A stretch of DNA of 64,000 bases, taken from NCBI RefSeq assembly GCF_000423565.1, contig NZ_AUIF01000033.1:1-64000 (forward strand). Reading direction: 5' to 3'. Shown here in pieces: positions 34,381 to 43,446 of this stretch. Position numbers and translations under genes: made by a program. The stretch's first letter is position 1; each line of letters starts with the position of its first letter. The DNA is from Runella zeae DSM 19591. GTDB taxonomy: Bacteria > Bacteroidota > Bacteroidia > Cytophagales > Spirosomataceae. The notes under the pieces are model-generated. The model saw only the letters and a list, made by a program, of their open reading frames with translations, was not told the DNA's origin and did not search any database.

Positions 34381-36918
34381 ATGCTGAAAGAAAAAATTAT
34401 AAGCTATTTCCACCAATACCCCTCTTTGCGGGTGCTGTTCTTTTTCGACCCCGTAGGCGAGTTTACCGAAGAAGTAGCCAAGCTCACGGTCGACGACGTT
34501 CGCATCGTACCTTGGGACAACAATGATTTTCGGCTCAAAATCAAGTTGCACGGCGAGTGGAAAAACGAAAAGGTGTTTTTGTACCTCCCAAAAGCTGCCC
34601 CCCAAACCGCCGAACAGTACCGCGCTTTTCCGCTGTTGGATCTGCTCATAGCCAACAAAGAACTGCGGCTCGACGATGAGACCGAGTTTATGGAAGAATA
34701 CGGCCTGCTGCCGTCACAACGGGCTTTGGTGAAACTATACATGCGGGAGCTCAAATACAAAACCACCAAAGAAGTGTGTCGTGAGCTGCTCAATCCGCAC
34801 AATTTTGAAGAAAAAGCCTTGGTGCGGGGTCTATTTTCTGCTTTTCTGAAGTTTAAAAAAGTCGAAAGCTGGGCGTTGATCCTAGCCAAAACGCTGACCT
34901 ACAGCCTACCGGGCCACGAAGAAGACCTCAAAAAACTGACCCAAAAAGTCAAGGAAAACGGCTTGCAGGCCGCCCTCAGTCACGCCGTACAGGAACTGCT
35001 GGGGCAGCCGCTCACGGGCTTAGATGCCGAAGCCTTGCGGGGCGTTTTGCAGCGCATTCGCTACAACCAGATCACCGAAGAAATCCCCGTGGCCAAAGAC
35101 AACGACCCCTATCGAACCCTGAAAATCACCAAACGCGACACCCTCATTTACCTCAATCAACTGGTTCAGGAAGTACGTTTGCACGAAGCCCTGCACCACA
35201 CATTTCAGCAAGCTCTGCGCGAGGCCGAAGATCAAATCAAAGGCACCAAACTGCTGGAGGTATACGGCTCCGACGCGCCTTTTTCGCTCTTTACGACCGA
35301 TATGCTGTGGGCAATAGCCGCGCAGGAACAAACCAAAATCGAGTTTAATCCCAGGGCCGTACTGGAGCAATTGGAGCGCCTGATGCTCAAAGCCCATCAG
35401 GTCGCCGCGCTGCCCGAGTACCTGGGCATGATGAGCCAAACGGCGTGGATGATGTCTCACATCAACGCCATTCCGACCTACATTCTGGACCGTCCGGAGC
35501 AGTATTTGGAGCGCTACACCGCCGTTTGGTACCAGATAGACCAAACCTACCGCAAAGCCACGCGGTATTATCAGCAACTCGACCACTCCGAACTCCCCGA
35601 GCAAATTGAGCCCGACGCACTTCATTTGCTGCTCAACAAGCACTACGAAGCCTTTACCGAAAAGCTTAACCGCGAATGGCTGGCGTGCCTGTCGCAGGTC
35701 AGTTTTGATTACCGTCAACTGAACACGCCCAAACAATACGATTTTTACCGCAAAGAAGTCGCGCCTTTTGACCAAAAAACGGTGGTCGTCATTTCCGACG
35801 CCCTGCGGTACGAAGTAGCCCACGAACTGCTGGGCGAACTCCACGCCGACACCAAAAATACGGCCCAAATACGCTACCAACTCGCCGCCATTCCCTCCCG
35901 TACGAGCGTGGGCATGGCGCAGTTATTGCCCGGCACCCTCTGGCAGTTTAACGAAGGTGCTATTTTGTTGGACGGAATCTCTACCGAAGGCACCGAAAAT
36001 CGGCAAAAGCTGCTGAGTCGTGCCAAATCGGACGCTGTGGCCATCACCTACACCGACTACGAGCGCAAAAACAAAGACGAGCGTCGGGAGTTGTTTAAGG
36101 CCTCCTTGGTGTATCTCTACCACGACGTCATTGACGCCACCGGCGACAAAAGCCCCTCGGAACGGCGCACAATCGAAGCCGTGCAAACGGCCATTCAGGA
36201 ACTGAAAACCCTTGTCAAGCTGCTGCACGGCACCTACGCCGTAGCACGGGTACTCATCACCGCCGACCACGGATTTTTGTACAACGACCGCGAAATAGCG
36301 GAAAAGGACAAAGAAAAAGCCTCTGGCCTGCCCACTTTGAAAACCCATCAGCGCTACGAAATCGTCAAAACCGTTCAGGCCACGCCCATGGCGTATCAAA
36401 TTCCGCTATCGGCCACGTCGGTTTTCACCGAGGAATGGTACGTACTGACGCCCAAGTCCACCAATCGCTACAAAAAACAGGGAGCCAGTCATCAGTTTGT
36501 CCACGGCGGCGGAAGTTTGCAGGAGTTGGTCGTACCCATCATCGAAAGCGCCCGCAAAAAGCAGGAAGTGATTGGGAAAGTACGCCCGATGCTGGTTAGC
36601 AATCAATTGAGAATCGTGTCAAACATTTTGCGGGTCAATCTTTTGCAGGAGAAAAAAGTGGGACGTTTTGAAAAAGAAATTACCTTGGCGGTAGGAATCT
36701 ACAAAGACCTCGAATTGGTCAGCAATGAACAAACCATCGTCATGAACTCCACCTCTGACTCACCCACCGACCGTCAGCACCGCTTTGAGCTCACCCTCAG
36801 CCGGGCCGCCGCGAGTGAAACTTTCTTAAAACTGAGAGTAGTGGACATAGACGACCGACTCAACCCGCTCATCGAAGAACGCATCGAAAACAGTACGCTC
36901 ATTCAACAGGATTTTTAA
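34381..36918 (+). CDS. pglZ: BREX alkaline-phosphatase-like protein PglZ (type A)
   Basis: About 845 residues from the ATG at 34381; an in-frame GTG at 34351 would add ten residues. The N-terminus (IISYFHQYPSLRVLFFFDP) fits BREX-1 PglZ. The alkaline-phosphatase-like metal motifs are VVVISDALRYEVAHELL (about 466-482) and ITADHGFLYND (about 623-633). PglZ interacts with PglX and is essential for BREX. The stop is followed by brxL after 3 bases. Confidence 0.92.
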   Translation: MLKEKIISYFHQYPSLRVLFFFDPVGEFTEEVAKLTVDDVRIVPWDNNDFRLKIKLHGEWKNEKVFLYLPKAAPQTAEQYRAFPLLDLLIANKELRLDDETEFMEEYGLLPSQRALVKLYMRELKYKTTKEVCRELLNPHNFEEKALVRGLFSAFLKFKKVESWALILAKTLTYSLPGHEEDLKKLTQKVKENGLQAALSHAVQELLGQPLTGLDAEALRGVLQRIRYNQITEEIPVAKDNDPYRTLKITKRDTLIYLNQLVQEVRLHEALHHTFQQALREAEDQIKGTKLLEVYGSDAPFSLFTTDMLWAIAAQEQTKIEFNPRAVLEQLERLMLKAHQVAALPEYLGMMSQTAWMMSHINAIPTYILDRPEQYLERYTAVWYQIDQTYRKATRYYQQLDHSELPEQIEPDALHLLLNKHYEAFTEKLNREWLACLSQVSFDYRQLNTPKQYDFYRKEVAPFDQKTVVVISDALRYEVAHELLGELHADTKNTAQIRYQLAAIPSRTSVGMAQLLPGTLWQFNEGAILLDGISTEGTENRQKLLSRAKSDAVAITYTDYERKNKDERRELFKASLVYLYHDVIDATGDKSPSERRTIEAVQTAIQELKTLVKLLHGTYAVARVLITADHGFLYNDREIAEKDKEKASGLPTLKTHQRYEIVKTVQATPMAYQIPLSATSVFTEEWYVLTPKSTNRYKKQGASHQFVHGGGSLQELVVPIIESARKKQEVIGKVRPMLVSNQLRIVSNILRVNLLQEKKVGRFEKEITLAVGIYKDLELVSNEQTIVMNSTSDSPTDRQHRFELTLSRAAASETFLKLRVVDIDDRLNPLIEERIENSTLIQQDF

Positions 36919-36921
36919 CGT

Positions 36922-38955
36922 ATGGACTTACAACAGAAAATCATCCGCTATTTTGAAGGTAAAGTGGTTCGTAAGGACCTGACGTCATTGGTCAAAGGCA
37001 ACGCCGTTGTGCCTACCTACGTTTTGGAATACCTTTTGGGGCAGTACTGCGCCATCGATGACGAGAAGATTGTGCAGGAAGGCATCGAGAAAGTAAAGAA
37101 TGTCATCAAAAACAATTACGTCCATCGCAGTGATGCCGAAGTTGTGAAGTCCAACATTCGTAATTCGGGAAATCACAAAATCATTGACAAAATCAACGTA
37201 TCACTCAACGACCGAGCCAATGTTTACGAAGCGGAATTTGCCAATTTGGGCATTAAGCAAATCCCGATTGCAGATCGAATGGTGATACAGCATCCCAAAC
37301 TTTTGAGCGGGGGCGGGGTGTGGTGCATTCTGACCATGAGCTACTCGCACGCCGCAGATACAACCATTCGCTGGATTGTGGAAGACCTTAAGCCCATTCA
37401 GGTATCCAACGTCAATGTAGAGCAGTACATCGAGACCCGACCGTCATTTACAACCGAGGAGTGGCTGGATCTGTTGATGCACAGCATCGGATTAAACCCG
37501 GAGTATTTTAACCGAAGGGGAAAATTTATCCAATTATCAAGGCTCATTACCCACGTTGAAAACAATTACAACTACATAGAATTAGGGCCCAAGGGCACGG
37601 GCAAATCCCACATTTTTTCCGAATTGTCGCCGCACGGCGTTCTGGTATCGGGCGGGGATGTGTCCAAAGCGCGGCTTTTTGTCAACAATTCAGGCAACCG
37701 AATCGGATTGGTGGGATACTGGGATGTAGTGGCGCTGGATGAATTTGAACAGGAAAGCGGTTCCAAACGCGTGGACGGCGATCTGGTCAAGATCATGCAG
37801 AATTACATGGCCAATCAGTCGTTTAATCGTGGGAAAGAGACCTATCAGGCAACGGCCTCCATGGCTTTTGTGGGCAATACCAAGCACTCCGTGCCGTATA
37901 TGCTCAAAAACTCTCACCTTTTTGAGTCCATTCCCGAAGGATACATCAAAGGGGCGTTTCTGGATCGGATGCACCTATACATACCGGGTTGGGAAGTACG
38001 TATTTTGAAGAATCAGGTTTTTTCCAAAGGTTACGGTTTTATCGTGGACTACATCGCCGAAATCCTGAAAGAATTGCGAAAAGCCGATTACAGCGGTCTT
38101 ATGGATTCCTTTGTGGAACTCGACGCTTCTCTCTCCACCCGCGACAAAACGGCCATTCGAAAAACGTTCTCGGGCTTGGTCAAGCTGTTGTATCCGGACA
38201 AAAAAATAACGGAGACAGAAGCCTTGGAACTGTTGGATTTTGCCATTGAAGGCCGAAAACGCGTCAAAGACCAACTTTACCTCATTGACGAGACGTTCAG
38301 AGCGGAGCCCGTTACGTTCAGGTACACCATCAAATCCTCCGGCAAAGAAGTAGCCCCCGAAACCCTCGAAAACCTGAACTATCAATCGGCCATGGCCGAC
38401 AAAGCACAGGAAGCCACCTCGGAGGCAGACCCTTCAGAAGTTTCAGAAAAACCGGCTCCGGACGCCGCCCCCTCCATTCATCTGCACCCGCATCAGGTGA
38501 GTTTGAAAGACAATCAAACGGGGGTTTCGTACCAAAAGCTCTTCAGCGATTATTTAAAGGGAGCCACGAAAATTACTTTACAGGATCCGTACATACGGTT
38601 GCCATATCAATTCAAGAACCTACTCGAATTCTGCGGAATGTTGGACAGTATCAAAGAGCCGGATCAGGAAATTGAGTTGGAAGTTGTTACGTTCAATACT
38701 CCCGATCATTTGCAGGATTCTACCGACAATTTTGAGGAATTAAAGGAAAACTTACAGGATTTGGGCATTCATCTCTCCTACCGATTTGACGCTCAGCTTC
38801 ACGACCGCAGTATTTACGCCAACAACGGCTGGAAAATTTCACTGGGCCGGGGCTTAGACATCTTCGACCGCATCGAAGGTCGCTTCAACATCGCCGACAT
38901 CGATCAAACTCGCAGGAAATGTAAGGCGTGTGATATTACTTTTTTAAGATTTTGA
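36922..38955 (+). CDS. brxL: BREX AAA+ Lon-like protein BrxL with MITD1-like C-terminal domain
   Basis: A 677-residue AAA+ protein. The Walker A motif LGPKGTGKSHIF is at about 219-230 and is followed by VLVSGGDVSKARLFVNNSG, as in BrxL. Central AAA+ and Lon-like parts run to about 490. A charged, proline-rich linker (about 490-525) follows. The last 130 residues carry LQDPYIRLPYQFKNLLEFC and LHDRSIYANNGWKISLGRGL, ending in a cysteine-containing tail (RRKCKACDITFLRF). This block resembles the phospholipase-D-like C-terminal domain of eukaryotic MITD1. BrxL binds DNA as a multimer and is required for phage exclusion but not for host methylation. Confidence 0.9.
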   Translation: MDLQQKIIRYFEGKVVRKDLTSLVKGNAVVPTYVLEYLLGQYCAIDDEKIVQEGIEKVKNVIKNNYVHRSDAEVVKSNIRNSGNHKIIDKINVSLNDRANVYEAEFANLGIKQIPIADRMVIQHPKLLSGGGVWCILTMSYSHAADTTIRWIVEDLKPIQVSNVNVEQYIETRPSFTTEEWLDLLMHSIGLNPEYFNRRGKFIQLSRLITHVENNYNYIELGPKGTGKSHIFSELSPHGVLVSGGDVSKARLFVNNSGNRIGLVGYWDVVALDEFEQESGSKRVDGDLVKIMQNYMANQSFNRGKETYQATASMAFVGNTKHSVPYMLKNSHLFESIPEGYIKGAFLDRMHLYIPGWEVRILKNQVFSKGYGFIVDYIAEILKELRKADYSGLMDSFVELDASLSTRDKTAIRKTFSGLVKLLYPDKKITETEALELLDFAIEGRKRVKDQLYLIDETFRAEPVTFRYTIKSSGKEVAPETLENLNYQSAMADKAQEATSEADPSEVSEKPAPDAAPSIHLHPHQVSLKDNQTGVSYQKLFSDYLKGATKITLQDPYIRLPYQFKNLLEFCGMLDSIKEPDQEIELEVVTFNTPDHLQDSTDNFEELKENLQDLGIHLSYRFDAQLHDRSIYANNGWKISLGRGLDIFDRIEGRFNIADIDQTRRKCKACDITFLRF

Positions 38956-38968
38956 GAAGGCAATCAGT

Positions 38969-41785
38969 ATGAAAATAGTTTGCATGAATACATCAAAACG
39001 CGGGAACGTATGGATGCGCGTAGGGCTAATGCAATTGGCTGCACTCATCGGAACAACGTTGTATGGTCAGGCGAATCTTTCAGATTCATTTCGTGCCCGG
39101 GCAGAGGTGTTTTTTAATGAAGGCAATAACGTAAAAGCGCTGGAATATTACCAAAAAGCATTTCAGGCCGCTTTCCACAAAGATGTGGATCGTACGGCCA
39201 ATTTGTGCGTTGACATCAGTACGGTTTATTACACCGAAAGCAAGTACGAAGCAGCCACTCAAAAGTGTTGGGAGGGGTTGAAAATGCTGTCTTCTGCGGC
39301 CCCTGATTCGCTGTTTTTTAAGTGCTATTCCAGCCTTGGAGAGATGTACAAAAAGCGCTATATGGCCGATTCAAGCCTTTTTTTCTTCCAAAAAGCCAAT
39401 GCGTTAGCCGACAGTAAACCTGAACTGCTCAAACAAATTCCCGATTATGTGTTATACAGTTACAACAATCAGAGTCGGTTTTATTTTCTTAACGAAGACT
39501 ATGGCCAGGGAATCGCCCTGTTCAATAAAGCCATTGAGGTTTCAAAAAAGCTCAACAAAAAAGACGATGCCGCCATTTTATCCAACAACATTGCGGAGTA
39601 TTACGAAATTTTAGGGGATTATTCCAAGGCATTTCAGTCGCGCCAAAGTGCCGTTCAGACCTACTCCAAAAAAGATATTTCCCTTTGTCAAATGTATTCC
39701 GGATTGGGGTGGGATGCTTATTTACTGAACAAAACGCAATTGGCAATAACGTATTTTGTAAAAGCGCTGACCCTGTTGGAGCAAATCAAAGCCAAACAAC
39801 AAAATCCTGATTACGAAGCGTATACGCTCAATCTTCTGGGAAACTGTTATGTAAAATTAGCTGATGTTCGCCGGGCAAAAAGTACGTTTCTTACCGCTTT
39901 GTCAATTACGGAACGCCAGAAAGTCATGAAAGGGAAAGTTCTTGCTGACAGTTATATAGGATTAGGACGAACGGCCGAGCAAACGAACCAATTTTCGTTG
40001 GCCCTTGACTACTATGAAAAAGCCCGAAACGCCTGTAGAAACCCTTTGAAAAAAGCAAATAAGACTATTTTAAGCGCTGTTTTAGCGCCAAAACCACTTT
40101 TTGAGGCAACTCGCTCCAAAGCGGAAGTATATGCTCAACTGTATGAACAATCCGGCAAAAAAGAGGACTTAAAAAAAGCTGTTGATACGTATACAGAACT
40201 CATTCGTCTCAGCGAGCAAATCAGAATTAACTTTCCCAGCCCGGAAACGAAGCTGTTTTATAGCGAAAAAGTGTTTAAAAGCTTCGAAAAAGCCATTCAT
40301 CTGACGTATCAACTCTACGACCAAACGCACAACCCCCTTTACCAAAACCTGCTTTTTTCGTTGATCGAGTACAGCCGTTCAGCGGCTTTGAGGGATGCCT
40401 TGCAGGAGTTGAAAATCAAACCGGGCACAATTACCCCCCAATTGCTTTACGAAGAAAAAACGCTCCAACAACAAATTGCCAAGTTGTCAAATCAAATCGC
40501 TACCGAACGCGACAGCACAAAAGCCGTCAGTCAACGGCAGAAAATGAACGACTTAGAACTAAAGCGTAATACGTTGTTGCAGACTTTTGAGCAGAAATAC
40601 CCCAACTATTACCGGGCCAAATACACCGATAAAATCAGTACCATTAAGCAGCTGCAACAGTTTTTGAAACCGGAAGAGTTGTTTGTGTCTTATTTTTGGA
40701 GCAAGCCCTATCTGTATATAACAGGCATCAGTAATAACAGCATGACCCTTCGACGTCAAGAAATTAACCCCGATCAACTTCAGGCGGCTCTGGATAAGCT
40801 ATATAGAAGCCTGTATACTAATCCCGGGTTAAGCACGTACACGGCACAGAAATACAGTGTCTTGGTGTACGATTGGTTCATCAGTCCCTTACAAAAGGAA
40901 TTAAAAAGCCATCCGAGGCTCATCATTGCCAGGGATGCCGTTTGCAATTTTCTGCCTTTTGAAGTATTAGAATCCGGCAAAAAGAAGCAGGATTATGTCG
41001 CCAATCAAGCGGCCATTCGGTATGCTTATTCGGCTACTACTTTACTTAATTCGGCAAGCCTTGTTCAGCCGCGATCTTCTACGCTCGCCGTAGCGCCGTT
41101 TGAATCACCGCTTCAAAGCACCGCCACACTGGGCTTCCAACCCCTACCGGCTTCGGGGGAAGAAGCACGTAGCATTGGCGACGTAACATTAGTCAACCAG
41201 GAAGCGACCAAAGCTCGGTTTTTGAAAGAGTATCCTAAACACACCGTTTTTTATTTAGCTACTCATGCTGCCATCGATAACGATAATCCCAACCAATCGT
41301 ACATTGCTTTTCACCCTACCGCAAAACCATACCAGCTGTATACTAATGAAATATACAGTTTAGACCTCTCCCAAAGTAAATTGGTGGTTTTGGGCTCCTG
41401 CGAGGGTGGGAGCGGACTGTTGCACCGAGGCGAAGGGGTATTGAGTCTGGCCCGAGCGCTTACCTACGCCGGCTGTCCATCCGTGATAAGTACACTCTGG
41501 AAAGCTCAGGATCAAAGTACCGCCTATTTATCCAAACTTACCTATCAATTTATTCAGGAAGGACTGCCATTGGACATTGCTTTGCAAAAGGCACGTCAAA
41601 CCTATTGGCAATCGCCGGTGGGTCGCAAATACAATCACCCCTATTATTGGTCCAATCTGGTCTTAATCGGCCATGCCGCCCCCCTTGAACTCTCCTCATC
41701 CTCTCGTGTTCCCTTCTATATTATTGCCCTCTGCTTGTTGGTGGGGGCCGTGGGTGGTTACGCTTGGAAAAAGAGACGCCAATAG
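38969..41785 (+). CDS. Exported TPR-CHAT domain (caspase-like) membrane protein
   Basis: A 938-residue protein. The N-terminal hydrophobic stretch (LMQLAALIGTTLYGQ) is a signal sequence; an ATG at residue 16 is an alternative start. TPR-type helical repeats fill about 35-460, e.g. GNNVKALEYYQKAFQ. The CHAT peptidase domain occupies about 600-900 with the His-Cys dyad His766 (FYLATHAAIDN) and Cys811 (VLGSCEGGSG). A C-terminal membrane helix (about 910-930) and KKRR end would anchor it, with the peptidase outside the cytosol. It starts 13 bases after brxL on the same strand, so it may share its mRNA, and it overlaps the convergent anti-sigma-like gene by 28 bases at the 3' ends. Confidence 0.88.
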   Translation: MKIVCMNTSKRGNVWMRVGLMQLAALIGTTLYGQANLSDSFRARAEVFFNEGNNVKALEYYQKAFQAAFHKDVDRTANLCVDISTVYYTESKYEAATQKCWEGLKMLSSAAPDSLFFKCYSSLGEMYKKRYMADSSLFFFQKANALADSKPELLKQIPDYVLYSYNNQSRFYFLNEDYGQGIALFNKAIEVSKKLNKKDDAAILSNNIAEYYEILGDYSKAFQSRQSAVQTYSKKDISLCQMYSGLGWDAYLLNKTQLAITYFVKALTLLEQIKAKQQNPDYEAYTLNLLGNCYVKLADVRRAKSTFLTALSITERQKVMKGKVLADSYIGLGRTAEQTNQFSLALDYYEKARNACRNPLKKANKTILSAVLAPKPLFEATRSKAEVYAQLYEQSGKKEDLKKAVDTYTELIRLSEQIRINFPSPETKLFYSEKVFKSFEKAIHLTYQLYDQTHNPLYQNLLFSLIEYSRSAALRDALQELKIKPGTITPQLLYEEKTLQQQIAKLSNQIATERDSTKAVSQRQKMNDLELKRNTLLQTFEQKYPNYYRAKYTDKISTIKQLQQFLKPEELFVSYFWSKPYLYITGISNNSMTLRRQEINPDQLQAALDKLYRSLYTNPGLSTYTAQKYSVLVYDWFISPLQKELKSHPRLIIARDAVCNFLPFEVLESGKKKQDYVANQAAIRYAYSATTLLNSASLVQPRSSTLAVAPFESPLQSTATLGFQPLPASGEEARSIGDVTLVNQEATKARFLKEYPKHTVFYLATHAAIDNDNPNQSYIAFHPTAKPYQLYTNEIYSLDLSQSKLVVLGSCEGGSGLLHRGEGVLSLARALTYAGCPSVISTLWKAQDQSTAYLSKLTYQFIQEGLPLDIALQKARQTYWQSPVGRKYNHPYYWSNLVLIGHAAPLELSSSSRVPFYIIALCLLVGAVGGYAWKKRRQ

Positions 41786-42444
41786 AGTTGCCATTTGACT
41801 TTCCACTTTTCTACCTGGCTAACTTCATATTCACAGACCTCGCAGCTCTCCAATTGGGTTAGGTACTTTTCGGCTTTCACGAATTGTCCGCTTTTAAAAC
41901 AGCTGACAACCAAATGCCATTCAGCCGCTTCTCGAAAATAAGGACGGATTTGGGTGGCTTTCAATACCTGTTCAAAGTGCTGGGTAGCTTCACTATATTT
42001 CCCTTCCGCCATTCCGGCCTGACCCGCGAAAAATTCATCAAAAGCCACTTTCTGTACGGCATCCATTTGAATCGGATCCGTATCGCGCATCACCTGTAAG
42101 TCGTAATCGGTAGGCGGCAACTGAATTGAACCGAACGACAAATAAAGCAAAAATGCCACGCAAGCCGCCATTCCTCCTAAAAGCGCATATCGCCAAGGCA
42201 GTTGCGGTTGAGGCATCGGTTTTGGCTGCTTTTTTCTCAGCAATTGGAGCGTATCCCGCATTCGTTGTTCTACCTGAGCATCCTGTATGGTTTTCATGGC
42301 TTTTCTTATTTGCTGAACTTCCTTGGCTAACATCGTATCGTCCTGCATGGCGTTTTCCAACCACTCTACCTCAGGGTGACTGAGTTTTTTCTTCCAATAA
42401 GCTTCCAGCCATTCCTGGCGTTCTATTTCATCCTGTGGTATCAT
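41758..42444 (-). CDS. Single-pass anti-sigma-like protein with periplasmic TPR-like region
   Basis: From the ATG at 42444 the protein has 228 residues. The cytosolic helical N-terminus (ERQEWLEAYWKKKLSHPEVE) is of the anti-sigma type and a single membrane helix follows (about residues 91-115, ALLGGMAACVAFLLYLSF). The periplasmic part has TPR-like helices (GKYSEATQHFEQVL, GQFVKAEKYLTQLE). Its start overlaps the ECF sigma gene by 4 bases, the usual sign of a sigma/anti-sigma pair. The periplasmic repeats could contact the TPR of the CHAT protein encoded convergently. Confidence 0.7.
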   Translation of the reverse strand: MIPQDEIERQEWLEAYWKKKLSHPEVEWLENAMQDDTMLAKEVQQIRKAMKTIQDAQVEQRMRDTLQLLRKKQPKPMPQPQLPWRYALLGGMAACVAFLLYLSFGSIQLPPTDYDLQVMRDTDPIQMDAVQKVAFDEFFAGQAGMAEGKYSEATQHFEQVLKATQIRPYFREAAEWHLVVSCFKSGQFVKAEKYLTQLESCEVCEYEVSQVEKWKVKWQLYWRLFFQA

Positions 42445-43004
42445 AGTTCGTTTACTAAGCCTGACAATTTTTTCATACAACGGTGTTTCTCCACTCTTAA
42501 AGCCCCAAGCGAGATTTGCAACTCCTCCGCAACTTCTGTTAAAGGACGATTTTCTGCATAGTAGGCAGATAAAATTTTTCGACACTTTTCGCCTATTTTT
42601 TGAAACACCTGGTAAGCCGTATCATTTTGTATCATTTCGCTCAACGGAGTTGTATTCTCTACTGAACCGGTCATGGCGGCGGCGGTCTCTTCCCTCTGTA
42701 AGCGCCTACTGTCACCTCGATTTTTATTTAACCATTCATTCCTGACAATACTGTAAAAGTAGGTATCCAAAGAAGCGACTCCGACGGCATCAAATTTGTC
42801 CTCCTGAATATGATGCAATAAAGCCAATAGACTATCGTGCAAAACGTCCTCTGCGTCTTCATAATTCCCCCCCAAACGTTGCACCAAGCGAATAGATTTT
42901 CCCTCAAAACGACGGTACAGATTCGTCGTAATACCTTCCACATTCTCGCCTATTCTTAGTTGTTCGACGATTTCCTGCGTAGTAAATGATTTTTTTTGAA
43001 TCAC
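42441..43004 (-). CDS. ECF-type sigma-70 factor
   Basis: Region 2 (SIRLVQRLGGNYEDAEDVLHDSLLALL) and region 4 (RPLTEVAEELQISLGALRVEKHRCMKKL) are clear. The GTG at 43004 gives about 187 residues; more distant in-frame ATG codons would add an unlikely N-terminus. A 4-base overlap links it to the anti-sigma-like gene. Upstream, on the reverse strand, lies the 17-base motif also found before the metallopeptidase gene at 53200. Confidence 0.85.
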   Translation of the reverse strand: MIQKKSFTTQEIVEQLRIGENVEGITTNLYRRFEGKSIRLVQRLGGNYEDAEDVLHDSLLALLHHIQEDKFDAVGVASLDTYFYSIVRNEWLNKNRGDSRRLQREETAAAMTGSVENTTPLSEMIQNDTAYQVFQKIGEKCRKILSAYYAENRPLTEVAEELQISLGALRVEKHRCMKKLSGLVNEL

Positions 43005-43065
43005 TAATTTATTGATTTTCAAACAGTTGAAAAATACTTTTAAAAATACTCTAAATAAACGGGTT

Positions 43066-43136
43066 TGTACCCCCTGACATTTTCCCCTTCTCAGCATAAA
43101 CATACGAGCTCACCCGATAATCAGCCCGGGGGTACA
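43066..43136. promoter_or_regulatory. Divergent control region with shared GAAAATGTCAGGGGGTA motif
   Basis: Reverse strand 43084-43068 reads GAAAATGTCAGGGGGTA, 63 bases before the ECF sigma start; the same 17 bases occur at 53136-53152. A 9-bp inverted pair TGTACCCCC (43066-43074) and GGGGGTACA (43128-43136) places a second GGGGGTA facing the small lipoprotein gene. This may be a recognition element of the sigma factor or of the nearby LytTR protein. Confidence 0.5.
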
Positions 43137-43201
43137 CATAATAGGCTGCTTTTCAAAAACCTTTCACTACAAATAACATGCAAAATGTTAGAGAGAAAGG
43201 C

Positions 43202-43399
43202 CAAATGAAACGCAGATTTCATTGGTCAAAAACCGCCCTTTTGGGACTGACTTTGGGAGCTTATCTTTCCGCTTGCAGCACAAATCTTCCTGAGCCACGC
43301 CACAATGAGCCAAAAGCTCATTCTCTAAAGCCAGCATCCGTTTCGGACTCTACACTTACTGCAGAAGCACCACCTAAAGACGTTAACGGAGGGGGCTAA
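43202..43399 (+). CDS. Small lipoprotein
   Basis: A 65-residue protein from the ATG at 43202 (an in-frame ATG exists at 43178; GAGAGAAAGG precedes 43202). A basic start (MKRRFHWSK), hydrophobic helix and lipobox (LGAYLSACS) are followed by about 45 polar, proline-rich residues ending VNGGG. It is divergent from the ECF sigma gene with shared control motifs, and followed by a strong terminator. It may be a regulon reporter or target; no family recognised. Confidence 0.6.
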   Translation, partial: QMKRRFHWSKTALLGLTLGAYLSACSTNLPEPRHNEPKAHSLKPASVSDSTLTAEAPPKDVNGGG

Positions 43400-43408
43400 T
43401 CAGTGCCG

Positions 43409-43446
43409 AGGATGAGCAGGTGGAAGTGCCTGCTCATCCTTTTTTT
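43409..43446 (+). terminator. Intrinsic terminator of the small lipoprotein gene
   Basis: A perfect 12-bp GC-rich stem (43409-43420, 43429-43440) with an 8-base loop, followed by six T. It lies 9 bases after the stop. The last codons of the convergent LytTR gene overlap the stem. Confidence 0.88.

Noticed and set aside
35020-35880. Reverse-strand open frame inside pglZ
   Set aside because: Antisense shadow of GC-richer coding sequence; the forward frame has PglZ motifs.
38969-41785. CHAT protein as a cytosolic core BREX component
   Set aside because: Signal sequence and C-terminal anchor put the protease outside the cytosol, and the neighbouring sigma/anti-sigma pair offers another context; kept only as an open link.
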